Assembly: GCA_030668025.1 (NCBI GenBank)
Contig: DAOUUT010000202.1
Location: 1 to 6,849 of the forward strand
Direction: 5' to 3'
From: Promethearchaeota archaeon
GTDB taxonomy: Archaea; Asgardarchaeota; Lokiarchaeia; Sigynarchaeales; SOKP01
Length of the DNA: 6,849 nt
How positions within the stretch are numbered: position 1 is the first letter of the stretch; every line of letters starts with the position of its first letter. The notes below the pieces were generated by a model that had not been told where the DNA came from, did no database searches, and was given only the letters and a program-made list of their open reading frames with translations. Below are positions 1 to 5,417 of this stretch, piece after piece. Position numbers and translations under genes: made by a program.

Positions 1-2346
1 CTACAGATGGTAATAGAAAATATCCCACAATATATTATATGGAAGGATATTGATCTAAGTTATCTCGGATGTAACGATAATTACGCAAAATTAATTGAGA
101 TTGAACACCCTGAAAATATAATAGGTAAAACTGACGAAGAATTGCTTTTAGATAAGAATCAGATTCAATTTAACAAAGAACAAGAAAGGAAAGTTATCGA
201 ATCTAATAAAGTTGTTTTTCATACTAATGAATATTGGACCCTCAGAAACGGAGAAAAGATTTGGATAGATGTAAATAGAATTCCTTTGTTAAACTCTGAT
301 GGAAATGTTGCTGGTCTTTTAATTACCTTTGAAGATATTACCGAACGGAAGAACGCAGAAGAAAATTTGCGTAAACAACATGAGAGATTAGAACGAATTA
401 TGGAAACTTCTCCCGCGGGGATCTTATCTGTTGATAAAAACGGGCATATTATATATGTTAATTCTCAGGCCGAAAAAGTCTTACATTACCCTAAAGAAGA
501 ATTATTAAAAAAAACATTCATAACCACTAAATTTAAATTTTTTAACTCAGAAGGCAAACTTATTCCTAAGAATCAGTTGCCTTTTCAGATTATTATGAAA
601 ACGAAAAAACCAATATTTGATTATCACGCAACTTTTAAGTCACTTGCGAATGAAAATATTTTACTTTCTATCAATGGTACGCCTTTATTAAAGAATCAAG
701 GAGAAATCGAGAATATAATTTTTACGGTAGAGGATATTACTGAAAAAGAATTAGCTGAAAAAATGATTAAAGACTCAGAAGAAAAATATAAGGACTTATT
801 AGAGACATCAACAATTGGTATTTTAGAAATAGAACTGGAAAACAATAGCGTTTCTTACATTAATCCAAAATTATTAGAATTTATTGGGTATCAAGATGTG
901 GACTTTGTTAACAAAAAATTGATGGATGAAATAATTCACCCAGACGATCTGCTAAAATTGTTAAATTCTGAAGAAGGAAAGGATATCGAATTTAGAATTG
1001 TGACTAATAGAGGAAAAATAAAATGGTTACAAGGAAAAAGATTAAATCAATACGACGATAAAGACAATCTAATTAGCTTTAGATTATGGTTAGAAGATGT
1101 TACAGAAAAAAAAATGTACGAAGAATTGATTTATGAGTTAAATATTAATTTTTTAAACTACAGTACGGATATTCAACAAAACATTGAATTATTGCTAAAA
1201 ACTTGCTTAAAATTACTTAATGGCAACATTGTATTATACATCACTAAAAGCGAACATGAAAAAAAAGAGCAATATAGGGTAATGAGTAGTAAAGGAGACA
1301 TCACAATTTATACTTCGGAAGAATTTACGAGAGATTTGTTTGTAAGCGAATTATTTAAAGAAAATCACGACTTTACTCAGGAATTCTTTGACATCCAAAA
1401 AACGAAGTATGCCAAATCTGATCCTTATATAATTGAAAACGATATCGAAGCTTGTTATGGTAAATTAATCTTATCTGAAAACGACTTAAATAGTTTACTC
1501 TGCGTTTTGTTTAAACAAAATCCAATTATTACTAACCAAAATAAGTTAGTGTTATTTTTAATATGTGATGCTCTCGAAATAGAGCAAAGAAGGTGGGAAT
1601 CTCAACAACATTTGGAAGAACAAAACCGAATGTTAAACGAAATAAATAAGTTAAAAAGCGATTTATTTTCAAGAACTTCGCACGAATTAAAAACGCCTTT
1701 AATTTCTATTAAAGGATTCACCGAATTATTGTTAAAACTACACTCAAATAAGTTGGACAGCGATGTTATTTCGATTTTAGAAGAAATCAAGAGTGGAAGT
1801 AAGCGTCTTGAGGATTACATCAACACACTTGTCGAAAGTTCCCAATTAGATCAAGGGTTGTTGAAATTAAAAAAAAATAGAGAGAATCTTACATTTTTAA
1901 TCAAATTTTGCCTTAAGCAATTACAAGGTATTGCCAAATTAAGAGAACAGAAGATTAAACTAAACATAAAGGAAAATATTTATGCAAATTTTGATAAAGA
2001 GAAAATATACGAAGTTGTCAACAATTTATTGATAAATGCAATAAAGTTTACTCCTATTGGTGGTACAATTACAATTGATTCTCAACTAAAAAACAATTAC
2101 TATATAATTTCAATAAAAGACACCGGTATTGGATTAACTAAAAAAGAAATAGCGCAACTTTTTACCCAGTTTGGCAAAATTGAAAGATACGGCCAGGGAT
2201 GGGACGTAGACATCGAAGGGACAGGATTAGGATTATACATTTCGAAAGAATTAATTGACCTTCACGACGGGAACATTTGGGTCGAATCAGAAGGCCGGAA
2301 TAAAGGAAGTACGTTTTACTTTTCTTTGCCAATAGAAAAAAATTAA
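1..2346 (+). CDS. Multi-PAS sensor histidine kinase, 5' end missing
   Basis: Cytoplasmic sensor kinase that would autophosphorylate a histidine and pass the phosphate to a response regulator. Residues are numbered from the ATG at 7, but codons before it (Leu-Gln) are in frame and the PAS motif VIENIPQYIIWKD is already under way there, so the gene probably starts upstream; 779 residues are visible. Domains: PAS about 1-115, PAS about 125-248, PAS about 258-370 (each closing with a D-I/V-T-E linker), a GAF-like sensor region about 380-530, a short coiled linker, HisKA with SHELKTPL and phospho-acceptor His559, and HATPase about 655-776. The ATP-binding boxes look intact: N box with Asn673/Asn677, G1 DTGIGL at 705-710, F box Phe719/Phe722, G2 GTGLGL at 738-743. 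No membrane segment is visible, so a soluble redox or ligand sensor is likely. No response regulator is adjacent. The kinase call is secure; the signal is unknown. Confidence 0.93.
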   Translation, partial: LQMVIENIPQYIIWKDIDLSYLGCNDNYAKLIEIEHPENIIGKTDEELLLDKNQIQFNKEQERKVIESNKVVFHTNEYWTLRNGEKIWIDVNRIPLLNSDGNVAGLLITFEDITERKNAEENLRKQHERLERIMETSPAGILSVDKNGHIIYVNSQAEKVLHYPKEELLKKTFITTKFKFFNSEGKLIPKNQLPFQIIMKTKKPIFDYHATFKSLANENILLSINGTPLLKNQGEIENIIFTVEDITEKELAEKMIKDSEEKYKDLLETSTIGILEIELENNSVSYINPKLLEFIGYQDVDFVNKKLMDEIIHPDDLLKLLNSEEGKDIEFRIVTNRGKIKWLQGKRLNQYDDKDNLISFRLWLEDVTEKKMYEELIYELNINFLNYSTDIQQNIELLLKTCLKLLNGNIVLYITKSEHEKKEQYRVMSSKGDITIYTSEEFTRDLFVSELFKENHDFTQEFFDIQKTKYAKSDPYIIENDIEACYGKLILSENDLNSLLCVLFKQNPIITNQNKLVLFLICDALEIEQRRWESQQHLEEQNRMLNEINKLKSDLFSRTSHELKTPLISIKGFTELLLKLHSNKLDSDVISILEEIKSGSKRLEDYINTLVESSQLDQGLLKLKKNRENLTFLIKFCLKQLQGIAKLREQKIKLNIKENIYANFDKEKIYEVVNNLLINAIKFTPIGGTITIDSQLKNNYYIISIKDTGIGLTKKEIAQLFTQFGKIERYGQGWDVDIEGTGLGLYISKELIDLHDGNIWVESEGRNKGSTFYFSLPIEKN

Positions 2347-2360
2347 ACTATTGGACTCCA

Positions 2361-2392
2361 TATTTTTTATTAACAGCCCTTTTCTTACTTTA
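2361..2392 (+). terminator. Possible U-tract terminator after the kinase gene
   Basis: Fifteen bases after the kinase stop, the + strand has a run of six T followed by more T-rich tracts, with no GC-rich hairpin. Archaeal RNA polymerase can terminate on U-rich tracts alone. The call rests only on position and base content in an AT-rich genome, so it is weak. Confidence 0.3.
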
Positions 2393-2400
2393 TTAAATAG
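2389..2400 (+). promoter_or_regulatory. Possible TATA box for the small-gene pair
   Basis: TTTATTAAATAG resembles an archaeal TATA element. Transcription starting about 26 bp from its centre would begin near 2420 and leave a leader of about 20 nt before the small gene at 2441, enough for the AGGTG motif at 2439-2443 to act as a ribosome site. Such strings are common in AT-rich DNA, so this is tentative. Confidence 0.3.
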
Positions 2401-2438
2401 AGTTGAGAAAAACATTATTGTTTTTATCAAAAAAATAT

Positions 2439-2444
2439 AGGTGG
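2439..2444 (+). promoter_or_regulatory. AGGTGG ribosome-site-like motif overlapping the start region
   Basis: AGGTG matches part of the GGAGGTGAT complement of the 16S rRNA 3' end. It overlaps the only NTG near the front of the small reading frame (GTG at 2441), so it cannot serve that codon. Six bases downstream sits an in-frame ATA (2450-2452). Either the GTG is used without this site, or initiation is at a non-standard AUA. An in-frame TAG (2438-2440) blocks any earlier start. Confidence 0.35.
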
Positions 2445-2665
2445 TACTCATAAGTAACAATGGTAAAGAAGGGGGATTTGAAAAATTAGATGTAGTAAAA
2501 AAATATTTCCAAAAGATATTTACTGTAATGTCTAAAGAGGTTAGAGAACAATTGGTGAAATTAAACCTATCAAAAAGCGAATTAAAAGAAGTAAAAAAAG
2601 AATTAGTTTTCTTACTTGATGAAAAACAGAAAGAATACTTGAACGAATTATCTAAGAAAAAATAA
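2441..2665 (+). CDS. Small helical protein of unknown function (74 aa)
   Basis: Not recognised. The reading frame opens right after an in-frame TAG, and the best conventional start is GTG at 2441; the first in-frame ATG encodes Met30. The protein is rich in Lys and Glu and has no Cys, no signal peptide and no membrane segment. After a flexible Gly/Asn-containing N-terminus (about 1-13) it should be almost all helix, with likely helices at about 14-42 and 44-72 separated by NLSKSE, which suggests a small two-helix hairpin. The next gene, a TPR protein, starts 12 nt after its stop, so the two are probably co-transcribed and the products may interact. The ordered amphipathic helices favour a real gene, but the start is uncertain. 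Coding potential is moderate and no family is assigned. Confidence 0.6.
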   Translation: MVLISNNGKEGGFEKLDVVKKYFQKIFTVMSKEVREQLVKLNLSKSELKEVKKELVFLLDEKQKEYLNELSKKK

Positions 2666-2677
2666 AGCTGAAATTAA

Positions 2678-3157
2678 TTGACAAAAGACAAAAAAAATGC
2701 CTTGTATTGGTCCGAATTAGGAACCAAATATTTTAAAGCAAGAGATTACCTAAAGGCAATAGAGTGCTTTGAAAGAGCAGTCAAAATTAACCCGTTAAGT
2801 AGCGTTTCCTGGAGCAACATGGGAGTTGCCTATGAAAAGTTAGAAAATTTCGACAAGGAAAGAGAATGCTGCAAAAAAGCGGTGGGTATCGATCCTTTGG
2901 ATAATTGGGCGTGGTACAATTTAGGAGTAGCTTATGAAAAATTAGGTAAATCTCAAGATTCGATTTTGAGCTATGAAGAAGCAATTAAAATAGACCCGCA
3001 GGATAGTGCGACTTGGTTTAATTTAGGGCGATTATTCAAGTCGTTAGGTGATATTCAGAAAGCAATTCAATGTTTTGCTGAAGTCATTAAAATTGACCCT
3101 GGAAATACTGAAGCTGAAAAACTCTTAAATGGTTTAAAAGAAGAAAAAATTCAATAA
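2678..3157 (+). CDS. Tetratricopeptide repeat (TPR) protein, four repeats
   Basis: Small soluble TPR adaptor that would bind partner proteins in a superhelical groove; the partner is unknown. The whole 159-residue protein is repeats: Trp11, Trp45, Trp79 and Trp113 are spaced exactly 34 residues apart, as are the closing prolines Pro39, Pro73, Pro107 and Pro141, giving four units at about 8-41, 42-75, 76-109 and 110-143 plus a short capping helix (144-156). Repeats 2 and 3 share GVAYEKL. Start chosen as TTG at 2678 because an in-frame TAA lies immediately before it and no in-frame ATG precedes the first repeat; no clear Shine-Dalgarno site is visible, so translation may be coupled to the small gene ending at 2665. 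No signal peptide or catalytic domain. The TPR assignment is secure; the function is not known. Confidence 0.9.
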   Translation: MTKDKKNALYWSELGTKYFKARDYLKAIECFERAVKINPLSSVSWSNMGVAYEKLENFDKERECCKKAVGIDPLDNWAWYNLGVAYEKLGKSQDSILSYEEAIKIDPQDSATWFNLGRLFKSLGDIQKAIQCFAEVIKIDPGNTEAEKLLNGLKEEKIQ

Positions 3158-3160
3158 AAA
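3138..3160 (-). terminator. Possible U-tract terminator for the minus-strand gene, inside the TPR gene end
   Basis: Read on the minus strand, the end of the TPR gene gives T-rich tracts (TTTTT, then TTTTTT, then TTCTTC) immediately after the coiled-coil gene stop. With only 3 bp between the two stops, any terminator must lie in or against the opposite gene. Suggestive but compositional. Confidence 0.3.
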
Positions 3161-3439
3161 TTATAAGAACGCGAGGTTCGTTTCCTTTTTTAGTCTTCTT
3201 TTAAGTTCTTCTATCTTTTTATCTTTTTCTTCGCTAATTTTTTGATTTAGTTGTTTTATTAACTTTATCTCTTCTCTAAGAATTTTAATGATTTTTTCTT
3301 TTTCTTCTTCGGGTTTTTCCATACTATTCATGATCTTACTTACTTCAATAATTTTATTAATCTTTTCAGAACTATCACTTATTCCGATCGAGATTGGTTG
3401 CTTAAGATCGTTATTACTTACAATTGGTTCTTCTTTCAA
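3161..3439 (-). CDS. Small charged coiled-coil protein of unknown function (92 aa)
   Basis: Not recognised as a family. The N-terminal third (about 1-40) is mixed polar; from about 41 to 86 the sequence is Glu/Lys-rich with hydrophobic residues at heptad-like spacing (Ile51, Leu54, Ile58, Ile61, Ile68, Ile76, Leu79, Leu83), predicting a coiled coil and so probable oligomerisation. No Cys, signal peptide or membrane helix. It converges on the TPR gene with 3 bp between stops and is divergent from hdrC across about 400 bp. The best in-frame start is TTG at 3439-3437. An ATG at 3449-3447 lies one base out of frame; removing one T from the TTTT at 3439-3442 (minus strand) would join it in frame as MSNLKEEP. 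Start uncertain; the gene itself is plausible because of the ordered heptads. Confidence 0.6.
   Translation of the reverse strand: MKEEPIVSNNDLKQPISIGISDSSEKINKIIEVSKIMNSMEKPEEEKEKIIKILREEIKLIKQLNQKISEEKDKKIEELKRRLKKETNLAFL
3186..3236 (+). terminator. Possible U-tract terminator for the TPR transcript, inside the opposing gene
   Basis: Just past the TPR stop the + strand carries several runs of five to six T in T/C-rich DNA. They are there because the opposite strand encodes Lys/Glu-rich coiled coil, yet they are also what archaeal polymerase needs to stop. The dual role is inference. Confidence 0.3.
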
Positions 3440-3473
3440 AATTCGACATCTCTCTAAAAAATAATTTAATCTC

Positions 3474-3479
3474 TTTAAA
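3474..3479 (-). promoter_or_regulatory. Possible TATA box for the coiled-coil gene
   Basis: On the minus strand ATTTAAAG is centred about 27 bp before the ATG at 3449, the geometry of a leaderless archaeal transcript. A second AT-rich candidate (minus strand AAATATTTAAAATA, about 3497-3510) would give a longer leader. Both are weak in such AT-rich DNA. Confidence 0.3.
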
Positions 3480-3745
3480 TTTAATATAACAAGTTTTATT
3501 TTAAATATTTTTACAATTTTGTCGAAAGTGTTTAGTAGGTTTTCGCTAAAAAAATTCTAAGTTTTTTTTAAAAAGTTAAACAAACAAAAAAAAATTTATC
3601 GAATTAATAAAATTTTCTTGCGAATTATTCCACTTAAAAAACAATTAGATATTGCAATTAATTAATACTCTCATTTTAATTACCAAATTCAATAACAAAT
3701 TTTTTATTAAAAAGTTCTTTTCACTTCTTAATATTATAAATTAAA

Positions 3746-3763
3746 ATTGTTTGATCAAACAAT
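3746..3763. promoter_or_regulatory. Perfect 18-bp palindrome, candidate operator upstream of hdrC
   Basis: ATTGTTTGATCAAACAAT is identical to its own reverse complement, with no spacer and a GATC centre. It lies 75 bp before the hdrC start and 43 bp before the TATA-like element, and it has no T-run typical of a terminator next to it. The size and full symmetry suit a homodimeric helix-turn-helix regulator, perhaps an activator given the distance upstream of the TATA element. No matching site was seen elsewhere in the window. Binding is inference. Confidence 0.5.
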
Positions 3764-3806
3764 CAAAAAAGTAAAATCTGTACAATTTTATTCAATTACT
3801 TATCAA

Positions 3807-3822
3807 TTTTAAAACTATAAAA
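3807..3822 (+). promoter_or_regulatory. Candidate TATA element of the hdrCBA operon
   Basis: TTTTAAAA (3807-3814) runs into CTATAAAA (3815-3822). The first is centred 28 bp before the hdrC ATG, so the transcript would start at or within a few bases of the ATG and be leaderless. No Shine-Dalgarno motif is seen before hdrC, which agrees with this. Confidence 0.5.
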
Positions 3823-3838
3823 GAGATTTGTATTTATA

Positions 3839-4453
3839 ATGAGCGATAATATAGAAAAATATATCAAGCGCAAGGTTTATAAAGGTACGAGCTCTAAAAT
3901 ATCTCAAAAGTTTGTTGATGCGGGTTTAGAGAAGCTTAGAGCTTGTATTAATTGTGGAACTTGCACAGGTTCATGTCCATCTGGACGGCGCACAGCATAT
4001 CGAACACGCTCTGTTCTCAGGCGCGCGTTAACAGGAGATGAGTCGGTTTTAAGTGATATTGACATCTGGCTTTGTAGTACTTGTTATTACTGCTATGAGC
4101 GATGCCCACGAGACATACCTGTTACCGATATGATTATAAAACTTAGAAACATTGCTGTTGAAGAAGGTTATATTTTAGATTCTCACTTTGGTTTGGCTAA
4201 TACTATTTTTTATGAAACAGGTCATGGAGTTCCTGCTAACGGTGAAAACAATAAAAAATGGAGAGATTTACGTGAATCTTATGGATTACCACCACTACCT
4301 CCAACAGTTCATTCATATCCAGAAGCCGTGAAAGAATGTCAAACTTTAATGAAAGAAGTTGGTTTCAGAACTTTATTGGATAATGCACAAAAATTAAAGG
4401 ATAAACGAAAGCTAGCAGAAGAAAAAGAAGAAAATGAAAAGGAGGGTAAATAA
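3839..4453 (+). CDS. hdrC: Heterodisulfide reductase subunit C (HdrC)
   Basis: Small iron-sulfur subunit of soluble HdrABC; it carries electrons between HdrA and the disulfide site in HdrB. In this 204-residue protein two ferredoxin motifs are complete: CINCGTCTGSCP with Cys36, 39, 42, 46 and CSTCYYCYERCP with Cys79, 82, 85, 89, both CX2CX2CX3CP for [4Fe-4S] clusters. The rest is the usual helical HdrC body, followed by a Lys/Glu-rich tail (about 181-204). No membrane segment, so it is not the membrane HdrDE type. ATG at 3839 is preceded by a TATA-like element at leaderless distance and by no ribosome site. It is first of three tightly packed genes; the last codons (EKEGK) contain the GGAGGG ribosome site of hdrB, which may explain the tail's end. 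Confidence 0.95.
   Translation: MSDNIEKYIKRKVYKGTSSKISQKFVDAGLEKLRACINCGTCTGSCPSGRRTAYRTRSVLRRALTGDESVLSDIDIWLCSTCYYCYERCPRDIPVTDMIIKLRNIAVEEGYILDSHFGLANTIFYETGHGVPANGENNKKWRDLRESYGLPPLPPTVHSYPEAVKECQTLMKEVGFRTLLDNAQKLKDKRKLAEEKEENEKEGK
4441..4446 (+). promoter_or_regulatory. Shine-Dalgarno site that fixes the hdrB start
   Basis: GGAGGG lies in the last codons of hdrC, 8 nt before the GTG at 4455. This selects that GTG over the in-frame ATG at 4434, which lies upstream of the site inside hdrC. Confidence 0.85.
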
Positions 4454-4454
4454 A

Positions 4455-5405
4455 GTGAACGAACAAAAAGATTGGAGATACGCTTTATTTTTAGGATGCG
4501 TTATTCCAAATAGATATCCAATGATAGAACGCAGCATACGCGATGTATTTGAAGAGCTAGGAGCAGAACTGCTTGACATGCCTGGAGCATCATGCTGTCC
4601 AGCCCCAGGAGTCTTTAGAGGGTTTCATATTCCAACTTGGCTCGTTATTGCTGCTCGTAATATAGCAATAGCTGAAGAGATGGGTGTTAGTAGCATGACA
4701 GGGTGTAATGGGTGTTACGGTACTCTGCGAGACGCTTGGTGGGACTTAGAACATGACAAGGAAGAAAAAAAGCACATAAACAAACTACTTGCTAAAATAG
4801 GTAAAGAGTATACAGGTAAATTCGAGCCAAAACACGTCATGCAAGTTTTATACTTAGATATGGGGAAAGAATTTATTCGAGATTTTATTAAGCATAAATT
4901 TAAAGATTTAAAAGTTGCTGTGCATTATGGATGTCACATCGTTAAACCTAGCGATAAGCGTCCTTGGGATGGAGAATACGAGAATCCCACTTTCCTTGAC
5001 GAGATAGTTGAACTTACTGGGGCAACTAGTATTGAATATAAGGAAAAGTTCATGTGTTGCGGTGCTGGTGGAGCCGTCAGAACAGCCGTGAAGGAAGTCG
5101 CAGCCGATTTTACTCGTGAAAAATTAGTTAATATGCGAGAAGCAGGTGCAGATATCATAGTAAATTGTTGTCCCTTCTGTCATCTTCAATTGGACCTCGG
5201 ACAGCTCGAAGTTAACAATTTCTATAAAGATATAATTGGAGAACAATTCCATATTCCTGTAATTTATATTACGCAGTTGTTAGGTGTCGCCATGGGCATG
5301 GATCCTAGTAGACTTGGACTCATAAAGCACCACGATTTAAAAGGAGTTAGCCCATTTATTTCCATACAACCCTTTTTAGATATAGTAAAGGAACAATTAA
5401 TTTAG
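4455..5405 (+). CDS. hdrB: Heterodisulfide reductase subunit B (HdrB)
   Basis: Catalytic disulfide-reducing subunit; in methanogens it reduces CoM-S-S-CoB using two non-cubane [4Fe-4S] clusters. From the GTG at 4455 the protein is 316 residues with both cysteine-rich CCG domains: Cys15, Cys47-Cys48, Cys84 and Cys87 (CX31CCX35CX2C), then Cys160, Cys201-Cys202, Cys239 and Cys242 (CX40CCX36CX2C). All ten expected cysteines are there, so it should be active; Cys238 is an extra one next to Cys239. The start is set by the GGAGGG site 8 nt upstream and by the family's short N-terminus before the FLGC motif; the in-frame ATG at 4434 would overlap hdrC by 20 nt and has no ribosome site. It begins one base after the hdrC stop. 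Without methanogenesis genes in view, the natural disulfide is unknown. Confidence 0.95.
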   Translation: MNEQKDWRYALFLGCVIPNRYPMIERSIRDVFEELGAELLDMPGASCCPAPGVFRGFHIPTWLVIAARNIAIAEEMGVSSMTGCNGCYGTLRDAWWDLEHDKEEKKHINKLLAKIGKEYTGKFEPKHVMQVLYLDMGKEFIRDFIKHKFKDLKVAVHYGCHIVKPSDKRPWDGEYENPTFLDEIVELTGATSIEYKEKFMCCGAGGAVRTAVKEVAADFTREKLVNMREAGADIIVNCCPFCHLQLDLGQLEVNNFYKDIIGEQFHIPVIYITQLLGVAMGMDPSRLGLIKHHDLKGVSPFISIQPFLDIVKEQLI

Positions 5406-5409
5406 GAGG
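5404..5409 (+). promoter_or_regulatory. Shine-Dalgarno site of hdrA overlapping the hdrB stop
   Basis: AGGAGG overlaps the hdrB TAG and stands 8 nt before the ATG at 5418, the same spacing as at hdrB. The nearer ATG at 5411 is in another frame and reaches a stop after six codons, so 5418 is the start. Confidence 0.85.
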
Positions 5410-5417
5410 AATGAGTA

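Larger units (their letters stand above)
3440..3838. other. Very AT-rich divergent intergenic region
   Basis: About 400 bp between the minus-strand coiled-coil gene and hdrC with no convincing reading frame on either strand. It is visibly poorer in G and C than the flanking genes. It holds TATA-like strings for both directions, a perfect 18-bp palindrome (3746-3763) and a CAATTTTA direct repeat (3783-3790 and 3804-3811, 21 bp apart). No tRNA-like or other structured RNA was recognised. The best reading is a two-way regulatory region. Confidence 0.7.

Noticed and set aside
1602..1790. Minus-strand 62-codon reading frame
   Set aside because: Lies wholly inside the HisKA region of the kinase, which is strongly conserved in the + frame; the antisense product resembles nothing.
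2787..2984. Minus-strand 65-codon reading frame
   Set aside because: Antisense to the exact TPR repeats; its residues follow from the repeat codons.
3657..3666. ATTAATTAAT palindrome in the intergenic region
   Set aside because: Only A and T, 10 bp, in very AT-rich DNA; expected by chance.
3700..3715. Possible hairpin with T and A runs (TTTTTTATTAAAAA)
   Set aside because: Five to six A-T pairs with almost no stability and no gene ending nearby to need a terminator.
4934..5158. Minus-strand 74-codon reading frame
   Set aside because: Antisense to the second cysteine domain of HdrB, which is clearly the coding frame.
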